A stretch of DNA of 10,161 nucleotides from Candidatus Aenigmatarchaeota archaeon (lineage in GTDB: Archaea > EX4484-52 > GLR71): positions 1 to 10,161 of the forward strand of contig JAGLUQ010000019.1 of assembly GCA_023134675.1 (NCBI GenBank), read 5' to 3'. Below, piece by piece: positions 1 to 8,371 of this stretch. A model generated the notes under the pieces. The model was not told where the DNA came from, made no database searches, and saw only the letters and a program-made list of their open reading frames with translations. The position numbers and the translations under genes are program-made. Every line of letters begins with the position of its first letter. Within the stretch, counting starts at the first letter, position 1.

Positions 1-2457
1 ATGGGCGATTTCTATGAGATGTTTTTTGATGACGCAAAGACTGCGGCAAGGGAGCTTGACATTACGCTTACATCACGCGGCGGGAAGCACAGACAGGTGC
101 CTCTTGCAGGGATACCATACCATGCGATTGATTCCTATATAGCGAAGCTTGTGAAGAAAGGATACAAGGTCACAATATGCGAGCAGATAGAGGATCCGAA
201 GAAGGCTGTCGGGCTTGTCAAGAGAGCTGTGGTCAAGACTATAACTCCCGGCTCTGTGGTTGAGTCCAATATGCTTGACTCCAAGTCCAATAACTATATC
301 ATATCTATTTTTAGAGATGGGGATTCTTTCGGTATAAGTCTGGCAGATGTATCTACAGGCAGTTTTCTGACCACATCGTTTAAAGGCCGCGGAAAGTTTT
401 TTGCTGAGATGTCCAGGTTCTCGCCCAAGGAATGCGTGATGCCGAAGACTCTTCAGCTTGATAAGATGTTTGTTGATGAGATAAAGAAGCAGGGCATATA
501 TGTGAATTATCTTGATGATGACCTGTTCAGGACCGATGCGGCAAGAGATGCTCTTGAGAAGCATTTCAGGACAAAGTATCTTGAGGGTTTCGGGATAAAA
601 GAGATGCCTCTTTCCATAAAGTCTTCCGGGGCGCTTGTCAGATACCTGTCTGATACGCAGATGAAAGAGCTGTCGCATCTGAACCGTATCCACACATATT
701 CTACAGATGACTATATGATTCTTGACAGGCAGACGCAGAGGAATCTTGAGATATGTGTCAATATTTCTGACGGGTCTGAGAAAGGGACGCTGTTTGAACT
801 TTTTGATCATGCGAAGACGCCTATGGGCGCAAGGACTGTTAAGAACTGGCTTCTTCATCCGCTTCTTGATGCAGGAAAGATTTCAGGAAGGCATGATGCT
901 GTTGCCGAGCTTTCAGCCAATGTCATACTTCGCAAGGATTTGAGAGACCATCTTGATAATGTGTATGATATTGAGAGGATACTTTCCCGGATTGTCTGTG
1001 GCAGTGCGAACGCCCGCGACCTTATAGCTATGAAGATGTCTATGCTTGAGATACCTCACATAAAAAAGCTTTTGTCTTCTGTTAAATCTTCCATGCTTTC
1101 GGATATATCAAGAATTGACAGCCTTGCCGATGCGGCAGGATGCATTTTGGAATCTATAGCTGATGAGCCGCCTGCTACAATGAGGGACGGTGGTGTCATA
1201 AAAGACGGGCACAATACGGAGCTTGATAATCTGAGGTCTGTCACTCGCGACGGCAAGTCCTGGATAGCGAAGATTGAGGATGATGAGAGGAAGCGCACCG
1301 GAATAAATTCTTTAAGGGTCAGGTTCAATAAGGTGTTCGGGTATTATATAGAAGTTACAAAGGCTAATCTTGATCGTGTGCCTTCTGATTATATACGGAA
1401 GCAGACAACTGTGAACGGCGAGAGATTTATCACAGCGGATCTCAAGGAGAAGGAGTCGCTCATCCTTGGGGCTGAAGAGAAGATAAAGGCGCTTGAGTTA
1501 AACCTTTTTGTTGAAGTGCTTACAAAGCTTATGGAGCATCTTGATAAGATGAAAGATGCTGCTTTTAAGATAGGTGTACTTGATGCGCTTTCGTCTTTCT
1601 CTGATGTTGCAGTGCAGAATAATTATGTGAAGCCTGTTGTCAGTGATTCTGATACTATTCGAATATCTGACGGCAGGCATCCGACAGTTGAGCTTATTTC
1701 TGATTCTGGGCGGTTTGTTCCCAACAGCACATATCTTGACTGCTCCTCTGATATGATGGCTGTCATAACAGGGCCTAACATGGCGGGGAAATCCACTTAT
1801 ATGAGGCAGGTGGCATTGATTGTTCTTATGGCGCAGGCAGGTAGTTTTGTTCCCGCATCGTCTGCATCTGTCGGGATTGTGGACAGGATATTTACAAGGG
1901 TCGGTGCACATGATGACCTTGCTACAGGGCAGAGTACATTTATGGTGGAGATGAATGAGACTGCGAATATATTGAACAATGCGACATCCAAAAGCCTTGT
2001 GATACTTGATGAGATCGGCCGGGGAACCAGCACATATGACGGGCTTAGCATTGCCTGGTCTGTGGCTGAATATATACTTTTGAGGATTGGTGCGAAGACG
2101 CTTTTTGCTACGCATTATCATGTCATGAACAAGCTTAAGGACAATCTTTCCGGAGTGAAGAACTATCATGTCTCTGTCAGAGAGGATGGGGACAACATAA
2201 TATTTTTAAGGAAGATTGAGGAAGGCGGAGTGGACAGGAGCTATGGTGTTGAGGTGGCGAGGCTTGCAGGGCTTCCTTCAGAAGTTATTGACAGGGCAAA
2301 AGCTATGCAGTCTATGTTTGAGTCTGAGGACGGTTCGGGTGTTGCGGCTTTTCCTGTAGATGAAGATACGAAGAAAAAGATTGATGAGCTGGGCTCTGCA
2401 GTTGATGCTCCTTCTAAAGGCAGGGACGGGTCGATGCAGAAGAAGCTTTTCGGGTGA
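1..2457 (+). CDS. mutS: DNA mismatch repair protein MutS (5' end missing)
   Basis: MutS binds mismatches and small loops, then recruits MutL in an ATP-dependent way. The window opens inside the gene: its first residues, MGDFYEMFF, match the internal 'RMGDFYE' segment of the family, so about 30 N-terminal residues lie upstream and the ATG at base 1 is not the start. The mismatch-reading Phe-x-Glu is F4 and E6 (window numbering). The ATPase domain is intact: Walker A GPNMAGKST at 591-599, STFMVEM at 645-651, Walker B LVILDEIGRGTSTYDG at 666-681 and the H of FATHYH at 705. With the missing part the protein would be near 850 aa, normal for MutS1. It ends in QKKLF-G (813-818), resembling the bacterial sliding-clamp motif QxxLF. 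Sampled lines have near 47% G+C, higher than in the three genes that follow. The family call is certain; the exact start lies outside the window. Confidence 0.98.
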   Translation: MGDFYEMFFDDAKTAARELDITLTSRGGKHRQVPLAGIPYHAIDSYIAKLVKKGYKVTICEQIEDPKKAVGLVKRAVVKTITPGSVVESNMLDSKSNNYIISIFRDGDSFGISLADVSTGSFLTTSFKGRGKFFAEMSRFSPKECVMPKTLQLDKMFVDEIKKQGIYVNYLDDDLFRTDAARDALEKHFRTKYLEGFGIKEMPLSIKSSGALVRYLSDTQMKELSHLNRIHTYSTDDYMILDRQTQRNLEICVNISDGSEKGTLFELFDHAKTPMGARTVKNWLLHPLLDAGKISGRHDAVAELSANVILRKDLRDHLDNVYDIERILSRIVCGSANARDLIAMKMSMLEIPHIKKLLSSVKSSMLSDISRIDSLADAAGCILESIADEPPATMRDGGVIKDGHNTELDNLRSVTRDGKSWIAKIEDDERKRTGINSLRVRFNKVFGYYIEVTKANLDRVPSDYIRKQTTVNGERFITADLKEKESLILGAEEKIKALELNLFVEVLTKLMEHLDKMKDAAFKIGVLDALSSFSDVAVQNNYVKPVVSDSDTIRISDGRHPTVELISDSGRFVPNSTYLDCSSDMMAVITGPNMAGKSTYMRQVALIVLMAQAGSFVPASSASVGIVDRIFTRVGAHDDLATGQSTFMVEMNETANILNNATSKSLVILDEIGRGTSTYDGLSIAWSVAEYILLRIGAKTLFATHYHVMNKLKDNLSGVKNYHVSVREDGDNIIFLRKIEEGGVDRSYGVEVARLAGLPSEVIDRAKAMQSMFESEDGSGVAAFPVDEDTKKKIDELGSAVDAPSKGRDGSMQKKLFG

Positions 2458-2511
2458 TTCTTTGCGATAGGTTTTTAAGGTTTTGCATGTCTATTTTCTT
2501 CTGTTGATTTT

Positions 2512-2862
2512 ATGGCAGCTGATGGAATTTTTTTAAAATTGAGCGATGATGCTCTTGAAACATACAAGAATATTACCCTGTCATTGATTGCTAATTTTGA
2601 TGGTGCTGAATATACTCTTTTTCATCTTTATCGTGATATTGAATTTACAGCAACCCAAAAATATTATCCAGAACTTAAATATTGTAAATCACCTTTTGAT
2701 TTGGCTTTTGTTTCCGGTATTATTGATTCTTTTAAGGATAAGGGACTTGTTAATATTTTAGAGAATGGAAATAAGATAGATATATACAGTATAACTGATT
2801 CCGGCCTGAGGAAGTATGAGAAATTATCTCGTACATGTAAAATCGGTGTAAGATGTGTTTGA
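2512..2862 (+). CDS. Small winged-helix-like protein, function unknown
   Basis: I do not recognise the family of this 116-aa protein. Its second half reads like a winged helix-turn-helix: a possible recognition helix (SGIIDSFKDKGLVNI, about 68-82), a polar turn (ENGNK), then a beta strand and helix of the usual 'Y-x-I/L-T-x-x-G' wing type (IDIYSITDSGLRKYEKL, about 89-105). No signal peptide or membrane segment is visible. It starts 54 bases after mutS without a Shine-Dalgarno sequence; a TATA-like tttttaagg at 2472-2480 would give a short leader. Its base composition is AT-rich like the next two genes and unlike mutS. A small DNA-binding regulator of the downstream pair is a reasonable inference, since a palindrome covers their promoter, but it is not shown. 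Confidence 0.7.
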   Translation: MAADGIFLKLSDDALETYKNITLSLIANFDGAEYTLFHLYRDIEFTATQKYYPELKYCKSPFDLAFVSGIIDSFKDKGLVNILENGNKIDIYSITDSGLRKYEKLSRTCKIGVRCV

Positions 2863-2928
2863 CTTCCTGTGTATCTTTATCCTTGCTGTATAATCTTTCT
2901 TTGAAGTTGCCTTTTTGTCCATTGTTTT

Positions 2929-2955
2929 GTAGCAACATTTAAAATGCTTTGCTAC
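2929..2955 (+). promoter_or_regulatory. TATA-like promoter inside an inverted repeat, possible operator
   Basis: The arms gtagcaa (2929-2935) and ttgctac (2949-2955) are perfect inverted complements. The 13-base spacer contains the AT-rich TATA-like element tttaaaat (2938-2945), itself close to palindromic. The element lies about 48 bases before the ATG at 2989, so initiation some 26 bases downstream would leave a leader of about 22 bases. A dimeric repressor bound here would block TBP. The arms could instead form a weak hairpin behind the preceding gene; no T-run follows the right arm directly, which makes a terminator less likely. Confidence 0.4.
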
Positions 2956-2988
2956 CTATTTCTCTTGTTTTGATTTGGGGTCTTTCGG

Positions 2989-4566
2989 ATGGATACAGTG
3001 TATTTTGAAATTGATGATCTGATAAATGCGCTTGCCTATGATTTCATGACTACTGGAAGATATATTGATGATGCTTTGACACATATAACTGGATATATTG
3101 ATCCTGAAGAATACACAGATGATTTTGAAGTTTATATGTTCAATAATTTTCGGCATTTGTCAAAACTGCTTGATTCTTTTAATTATATTAATCTTGAAGA
3201 AGAAACAAGAAATTTTTATCTGGATTTAATTAGTCAGTTATGGGAATATCAAGATAATCCTGAAAACAATCAAGCTTTTAAGGATGTGATATATGCGTCT
3301 GTACGGGAAAATCCGCAGATTGCTGCTTTTGCGATATATAATGGTGATACAGAGGGTATAATCGAAAAAGAGATAATAAGCAGATTCATAGCTTTCAGTG
3401 AGGATACATCAGATTTCAGTTATACTGTATTTAACAGAGCGATAAATGATTTTATTAGTGATAATTCATGGAGAGATTACCGCAATTTTGACTGGCGTGA
3501 TTTTAATCTTCAGGAAAAGCTGGAGCAGATGAGAAGCTATGGTCTTTTAGAATATGAGGATATATTTTCTAAGAATGGAATCACTGTGACTTATTTGGGA
3601 AAGTCTGTATCTGGTCTGCTGGATAGTTTTTATTCTAATGGATATGCTTTTAAGCCATTGGAATATCTTGGAAGAATAGATAGTTTAATAATTAATCCTA
3701 TAGATACTGAAACCGTGGCAAAAACAGAAGATATACAACCATCTGTGGATGATGTTGATGTTGAACCTTTGCTTGAGCCTTCTGAAATGGATGTAATGTA
3801 TCCTGCCATTGAACAGTTGTTGATAGAAGGGTCTGAACCTCTTGGATTTATTCAACCTTCTGATTATTTAAGTAGTCTTTTAGTTTTCAGTGTTTTACAT
3901 AAGTATGAAGATACTGAACCTGCATTGGAACTGCCAGATGCTGCCAAGTTATTAATGTATTTTAAGCTTTCAGAGACTGAAGAATCGGAATCTCTGAAAC
4001 TTCTGCCGCCTTCGGCTGGTGTCAGTAATTTTTTAGCTGTCAGTGATTTGAGTGAGGATGAAGAGGTAAAATCTGAGGTGGGACTGTCAGATGTTGCCAA
4101 GATACTTATGCATTCTAAACTTTCTGCGACTCCTAAACCTTGGTTTACAAAATTTGAAGGTCGTGAGTTTCCTTATGGTATCCAGGTTAATGGCAATCTT
4201 GAGATTGCTCTTGATGAAGAGAGAAAAAATGTTGTTGAGATATTGAATCGCGACGGCAGGGTATCAAATGAATACTTATCTTTCTTGTGCACTTTTTTTG
4301 CTTCTGATTATAATGTTATTGCAGGGAAGGTTTGTCAGAATGGAAATGGTAAGGTTTTTTATGATGCTATGTCTTCTTTGCAGGATAAAGGATTAATATT
4401 GAAAGATATATCTGGATTTGTTCCCGGCCATAACTCAGATTATGCATTGAATTATGGGATTAATTCACTGATAGTTTCTAATCCTGAGTATACAGACAGT
4501 GAGAGAAAAATTATAAATGCTATATCTTCGCATGATTATGTTATGGCCAAGATAGAATATATGTGA
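2989..4566 (+). CDS. Large acidic multi-domain protein with winged-helix-like segments and an internal repeat
   Basis: I do not recognise the family of this 525-aa protein. Visible parts in order: an acidic, aromatic-rich N-terminal region (1-170), mostly helical in appearance; a winged-helix-like segment (about 174-214, ending in ITVTYLGKSVSGLLDSF); an Asp/Glu/Pro-rich linker with SVDDVD at 252-257; two tandem copies of a 50-residue unit (283-332 and 334-383) each ending in D-A/V-A-K-L/I-L-M-x-x-KLS; and a second helix-turn-helix-like region (about 415-498, with VFYDAMSSLQDKGLILKD). There is no signal peptide, membrane segment or catalytic motif that I can see. The next gene begins 16 bases after the stop and has a similar domains-plus-acidic-linker build, so the two probably share a transcript and a task. 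The start ATG has no Shine-Dalgarno sequence. G+C in a sampled line is 33%. A DNA-binding scaffold is an inference only. Confidence 0.85.
   Translation: MDTVYFEIDDLINALAYDFMTTGRYIDDALTHITGYIDPEEYTDDFEVYMFNNFRHLSKLLDSFNYINLEEETRNFYLDLISQLWEYQDNPENNQAFKDVIYASVRENPQIAAFAIYNGDTEGIIEKEIISRFIAFSEDTSDFSYTVFNRAINDFISDNSWRDYRNFDWRDFNLQEKLEQMRSYGLLEYEDIFSKNGITVTYLGKSVSGLLDSFYSNGYAFKPLEYLGRIDSLIINPIDTETVAKTEDIQPSVDDVDVEPLLEPSEMDVMYPAIEQLLIEGSEPLGFIQPSDYLSSLLVFSVLHKYEDTEPALELPDAAKLLMYFKLSETEESESLKLLPPSAGVSNFLAVSDLSEDEEVKSEVGLSDVAKILMHSKLSATPKPWFTKFEGREFPYGIQVNGNLEIALDEERKNVVEILNRDGRVSNEYLSFLCTFFASDYNVIAGKVCQNGNGKVFYDAMSSLQDKGLILKDISGFVPGHNSDYALNYGINSLIVSNPEYTDSERKIINAISSHDYVMAKIEYM
3835..4137 (+). repeat. 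Tandem 51-codon protein repeat, two units
   Basis: Residues 283-332 (EPLGFIQPSD...) and 334-383 (ESLKLLPPSA...) of the 525-aa protein align without gaps over 50 positions, with 18 identities by eye, giving a 51-codon period. The best conserved stretch is LPDAAKLLMYFKLS against LSDVAKILMHSKLS. The DNA of the units has diverged well beyond the protein signal, so this is an old duplication within the gene, not a recent slippage event. Confidence 0.6.
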
Positions 4567-4582
4567 TATTTGAGTGGGTGTT

Positions 4583-6448
4583 ATGGATAAGGTAGATATA
4601 TGCAAGGGAGTTGAACTTTGTTTTGATGCCAGTAATATTTATATTTTGAATGAAGGAAAAAGAAAAGATTTGACCAACAAAGGAGGCAAAGTATTAAACA
4701 GTCTTTATTATCTCTTTGGCCAATATCTTGAAGAACATGAAATCTCTTTTGATTTTAAAGATAATTTGGATATGATTGGGATAAGTAATATAAATGTCAT
4801 GAGTAAACAATTCATGAATCTGCATCTTCTTGAAAATAACCATGACGGCCGTGTCTTATCTGATTGCGGCAATAATCTTGTTAAAAAAATAATTAATTAT
4901 ATATCAGAAAATTCGGGTGTTTATGATTCAATAAAGAACCTACGTTATCTGGGCCTTTTTGATAAATGTCAGAATCTTATTGGTGATGGTGAGTGTGAGG
5001 ACTTAAATCTAGATACAAAGATATTTGATACATATCCTGAAGATACTATTGATCCTGTACCTGTTTCACCTGTTGCTGAAATGTTAACAGATGAATCTGT
5101 TGTGCCGGATTCTGTAGATGATGTTGACCCTTTACCTGTTGATCAGACAGGAGCTGAAGATGTTGTGATGCCTGATCAAGGTGAGACTGATGCTTCTGCA
5201 TATCCTTTGTCTCACGAGGAGATAAAATTAGCTATAGGAAGGGATATTCTGGTTTGGGATGGTGACAGGTTGGCTGTTACAGATAAGGGCAAGGAAAATG
5301 AGACTTTTATGTATATTTATGGCAATAGGATTGAGGCGGTGAATATGCAAGCAGTTTCTGATGTGCCTGAAGAAGATCTGTCTGGTACGGAGGAAGATCC
5401 TGCTGAGACTTATTTTAAGATTCTTGAGAAGTATGATATTGTTAAAAGGACAGATGGTTTTAATGGCTATAAAATCATGTCTGGTGATATAGATGTTCCG
5501 CTGACCGATACTAAATCTAATAAACATGGAGGTCTCTCAGCATTTGCAACACCTGAAATATATACTCTTGAAGTAATATATGAAGCGCATAAGAATAAAT
5601 TATATCTTGATGAGAACAGGCTTGATAAGATACTTCAATCTCTTCTTAAAAAAGCTGCAAAATATGGAAAGAATGTGTTAGGTAACCAATCACTTGTTCT
5701 TTTTGATGAAAATAAAAGTATACATCCTGGTGAATATACGGAAAGCCTGATCTCAATCGTTTCTGATTTTTTCCAGAACGGATATGAAGACATACAAAAA
5801 CTGGAAGGTATTGATTTCGCTCTAAGGCGTTTAAACTCTATTGAAGAACATCTGAATATGTTTTATGATTCGTGGCCGTATAAAGAATTTGTTGAGTTCA
5901 ATCTTTCTGATAGTGAGCCTGAAGTTGCTGCTCCTGTTTCTTCTGATGTTGCTGTTCCTCAAAAGGCTGTTAAGAAACCTGAGCCTAAAAAACCGGATTT
6001 TGGGAGATATTCCTGGAGAGAGAATCAGTCTGAGGCAGGGCAGAGTCAGGTAATTAAAAAAATACCACACAATAGAGAAATAGATGAGCAATTGGATAAT
6101 AGAGTGAAATTTAATGATGGAATAGTTTCTGATGCTTCATTAGGCACTCCTGTTGAAGTTGTTGATTTAAATGGTGTTATTTCAATCATATATGGCTCTG
6201 GAAATGGTAACGGCACATCTCCTCAAAGGAAAGTAATCAAGACCGGTGCAGGACTTACAGAATTAGGCAAGAGATATATTCCAGGAGAAGATATATCTTT
6301 GCGGGATACGGAATTAGTAACTGATTTGGAGAAAGGCCTGTCTGAATTGAATCTTTTTGACTATTCCGGAAAACTGAATGAATTTGGACTGCAATTAGTT
6401 GAAGCATTAGGTATTGAATCAAATGTAATCTCGCATTTGAAATCATGA
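4583..6448 (+). CDS. Large acidic multi-domain protein with several winged-helix-like segments
   Basis: I do not recognise the family of this 621-aa protein. I take ATG 4583 as the start; GTG 4574 in the same frame would add three residues with no support. Visible parts: an N-terminal mixed region (1-150); an acidic, Pro-rich linker with SVDDVDPLPVD at 177-187; a wing-like strand pair (LVWDGDRLAVTDKGKE, about 223-237); a second segment with EKYDIVKRTDGFNGYKI; a helical middle (about 320-450); a Pro/Lys linker (PQKAVKKPEPKKPD, 459-472); and a C-terminal pair of winged-helix-like pieces (GLTELGKRY at about 557-565, then LEKGLSELNLFDYSGKLNEFG). No membrane segment, signal peptide or catalytic motif is seen. 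It starts 16 bases after the previous stop, and an AT-rich gaatatatg at 4555-4563 could also give it its own leaderless promoter. The likely partner is the 525-aa protein. Multi-domain nucleic-acid binding is inferred from the repeated wing patterns and needs a structure prediction. Confidence 0.85.
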   Translation: MDKVDICKGVELCFDASNIYILNEGKRKDLTNKGGKVLNSLYYLFGQYLEEHEISFDFKDNLDMIGISNINVMSKQFMNLHLLENNHDGRVLSDCGNNLVKKIINYISENSGVYDSIKNLRYLGLFDKCQNLIGDGECEDLNLDTKIFDTYPEDTIDPVPVSPVAEMLTDESVVPDSVDDVDPLPVDQTGAEDVVMPDQGETDASAYPLSHEEIKLAIGRDILVWDGDRLAVTDKGKENETFMYIYGNRIEAVNMQAVSDVPEEDLSGTEEDPAETYFKILEKYDIVKRTDGFNGYKIMSGDIDVPLTDTKSNKHGGLSAFATPEIYTLEVIYEAHKNKLYLDENRLDKILQSLLKKAAKYGKNVLGNQSLVLFDENKSIHPGEYTESLISIVSDFFQNGYEDIQKLEGIDFALRRLNSIEEHLNMFYDSWPYKEFVEFNLSDSEPEVAAPVSSDVAVPQKAVKKPEPKKPDFGRYSWRENQSEAGQSQVIKKIPHNREIDEQLDNRVKFNDGIVSDASLGTPVEVVDLNGVISIIYGSGNGNGTSPQRKVIKTGAGLTELGKRYIPGEDISLRDTELVTDLEKGLSELNLFDYSGKLNEFGLQLVEALGIESNVISHLKS

Positions 6449-6517
6449 TATTTTATTTATCTTCATGCAAAAGCAAAAGACTGTTAAATCTTCTTCTTCA
6501 ATATTTTTTTGATTGAG

Positions 6518-8317
6518 ATGGAAAAGAAGATAAAAAAGCTTGATGATACTTTGATAAGTAAGATTGCAGCAGGAGAGGTCATAGAGAGGCCGGCATCTGT
6601 TGTCAAAGAGCTTGTGGAGAATTCTATTGACGCTGATGCTATACAGATAACTGTAGATGTTTCTAAGGCAGGGAAAAAGCTGGTAGCTGTTACAGATAAC
6701 GGTTACGGTATGACATATGATGATGCTATGCTCTCTTTTGAGAGGCATGCGACAAGTAAGATACAGGATGTTGATGATCTTTTCTCTATACATACTTTGG
6801 GTTTCAGGGGTGAGGCTCTGGCCAGTATCTCATCTGTATCCAAGGTTGAGATGATTACAAATGCCGGCGGTTCTGAGGCAGTTCGGATAAATGTTGACGG
6901 CGGAAAGGCTGCTGATATATCTTCCTGCGGCGCTCCCCGAGGTACTGAGATTAAGGTGTCTGATCTTTTCTTCAACACGCCTGCACGGAAGAAATATATG
7001 AAGTCGGATGCTGTCGAGCTTGAGCATATTGTTGATATTGTCACAAGGTATGCTTTAATAAATCCTAAGATACATTTCAGGTTGCTTAATGATGGCCGTC
7101 CTGTACTTTCAACTCCGGGAACTGACGATATGCTTGCGAACATCCGGAACATTTACGGCAGGGAGACCGAGAAGAATGTTGTGTCTCTGAAGTATTCTTC
7201 TGAGGGTATAGAGGTTTCAGGATATATATCAAAGCCGGCTTTGACAAGGGGGGGCAGGGATCAGCAGTCTGTCTTTATCAACGGGAGATATATCCGGAGT
7301 AGAATTGTGACTGATGCTGTATACAATGCTTACAAGACGCTTCTTCCAAAGCACAGGCATCCGTTCTTTGTCCTTGCGATAAATATAGATCCCAAGACGA
7401 TCGATGTCAATATTCATCCGTCAAAGAGAGAGATCAAGGTGAGAAATGATATAGAGTCTGCGCTTTCAGATGCTGTGTTCTCTGCTGCTGACAGGGCGCT
7501 TAAGGAGAATGTGCTTATCCCTGAAGCTGTAATATCTGTCAGGGACAATATAGTTCCATCTTCAAAGCCGAAAAATGTCTATCAATCATCACCCGGGATG
7601 CAGGCGACATTGAGGCCTTCTTTGTCTTCTGTTTCTTCGGATACCTGTATTGAGGTTGTTAATGATGTTTCTGAAATATCTGATGATAATGTGGTCTTGG
7701 ATGAGGTGCTGCCTGAAGATGAAGCGATATCAAAACTTCCTGAGATGAGGATTGTCGGCCAGGTCAACAAGACATATATCATTGCTGAGACTTCTGACGG
7801 GATGATGATTATTGACCAGCATGCTGCTCATGAAAGGGTGCTTTATGAGAGATTTATGAAGATGCATTCTACAGGTGATATCAAGACGCAGGATCTTATC
7901 AATGTCCAGATAATTGAGCTTCCGCCTAAAGAGTCTATTCTTCTTTTGTCAAACCTTGAGGAATTTGCGAAGTACGGGTTTACTATAGAGACTTTCGGTA
8001 AAGATACATTTGTCGTCAGGACAATACCTGTTATTTTAGGCCGGCTGAAGTCTAAGGATCTTATAAAAGATTTAATTGAGGACTTTATCAATCTGGGCAG
8101 GTCTGATAAGATTTCTGACATGAGGGAGAAGATTATAATTACTATGGCCTGCAGGAGCGCTATCAAAGGCGGTGAGGAGCTTACGATGCCTGTGGTTAAG
8201 AAGCTGATTGATGATCTTTCTCGCGCTGATAATCCTTTCACCTGCCCGCATGGGAGGCCGACGATGATAAGTATGGGTGTCTCTGAGCTTGAGAAGAAGT
8301 TTAAGAGGGTTGTTTGA
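6518..8317 (+). CDS. mutL: DNA mismatch repair protein MutL, endonuclease type
   Basis: MutL couples MutS mismatch recognition to strand incision. I start it at ATG 6518 (599 aa) because MEKKIKKLDDTLISKIAAGEV aligns with normal MutL N-termini; TTG 6509 would add three residues. GHKL ATPase motifs: KELVEN with catalytic E31 and Mg-binding N35, DNGYGM at 60-65, LGFRGEAL at 94-101 and FNTPARKK from 152. The acidic, Ser-rich linker (about 345-410) leads to the C-terminal dimerisation domain, which has the full metal-nuclease set: DQHAAHERVLYE (433-444), ACRSAIKGG (544-552), CPHGRP (576-581) and FKR (595-597). This is the Bacillus/PMS2-type enzyme that nicks DNA itself, not the nuclease-lacking E. 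coli type. QDLINV at 458-463 sits where bacterial MutL has the clamp motif QxxLxP, with the Pro replaced. No clear Shine-Dalgarno sequence is visible. The gene lies 69 bases after the preceding gene. Its last 35 or so codons occur again at 9160. Confidence 0.98.
   Translation: MEKKIKKLDDTLISKIAAGEVIERPASVVKELVENSIDADAIQITVDVSKAGKKLVAVTDNGYGMTYDDAMLSFERHATSKIQDVDDLFSIHTLGFRGEALASISSVSKVEMITNAGGSEAVRINVDGGKAADISSCGAPRGTEIKVSDLFFNTPARKKYMKSDAVELEHIVDIVTRYALINPKIHFRLLNDGRPVLSTPGTDDMLANIRNIYGRETEKNVVSLKYSSEGIEVSGYISKPALTRGGRDQQSVFINGRYIRSRIVTDAVYNAYKTLLPKHRHPFFVLAINIDPKTIDVNIHPSKREIKVRNDIESALSDAVFSAADRALKENVLIPEAVISVRDNIVPSSKPKNVYQSSPGMQATLRPSLSSVSSDTCIEVVNDVSEISDDNVVLDEVLPEDEAISKLPEMRIVGQVNKTYIIAETSDGMMIIDQHAAHERVLYERFMKMHSTGDIKTQDLINVQIIELPPKESILLLSNLEEFAKYGFTIETFGKDTFVVRTIPVILGRLKSKDLIKDLIEDFINLGRSDKISDMREKIIITMACRSAIKGGEELTMPVVKKLIDDLSRADNPFTCPHGRPTMISMGVSELEKKFKRVV
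8204..8308 (+). repeat. mutL 3'-end direct repeat, copy 1 (inside intact mutL)
   Basis: These are codons 563-597 of mutL. They align without gaps to 9160-9264, with 93 of 105 bases identical by eye. Ten of the 12 differences are silent; the two replacements are Asp to Asn and Met to Ile. The longest shared run is the 19 bases atctttctcgcgctgataa, beginning at 8214. Similarity stops at the stop codon: the sequences after the two copies are unrelated. Confidence 0.95.
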
Positions 8318-8328
8318 CGGGGATTAGA

Positions 8329-8337
8329 ATATATTAA
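8329..8337 (+). promoter_or_regulatory. TATA-like promoter element for the TraB-like gene
   Basis: The AT-rich stretch atatattaa, preceded by the purine-rich ggattaga that could serve as a TFB recognition element, ends about 34 bases before ATG 8372. With archaeal spacing of 26-27 bases to the start point it would give a leader of about 12 bases. It lies entirely in the 54 bases after the mutL stop, so this gene appears to bring its own promoter. Confidence 0.4.
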
Positions 8338-8371
8338 TAAAGTTTTGTAACCTCTGAGTAATTGTATATTT

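Noticed and set aside
1-3. ATG at base 1 as the mutS start
   Set aside because: The residues that follow are the internal RMGDFYE region of the family. The usual ~30 upstream residues are missing because of the window edge.
73-2169. Long minus-strand open frames opposite mutS (about 260 and 220 codons)
   Set aside because: Their translations look like random basic or Cys/His-rich sequence and lie opposite an unmistakable mutS. They are products of its codon bias.
4574-4576. GTG as the start of the 621-aa gene
   Set aside because: ATG follows nine bases later in frame, and the extra residues have no support.
6509-6511. TTG as the mutL start
   Set aside because: It adds only MIE before a normal MutL N-terminus starting at ATG 6518.
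6465-6512. 15-codon open frame (MQKQKTVKSSSSIFF) just before mutL
   Set aside because: It is very short and low in complexity, with no conservation evidence. It is probably chance in AT-rich DNA, although it lies in the possible leader.
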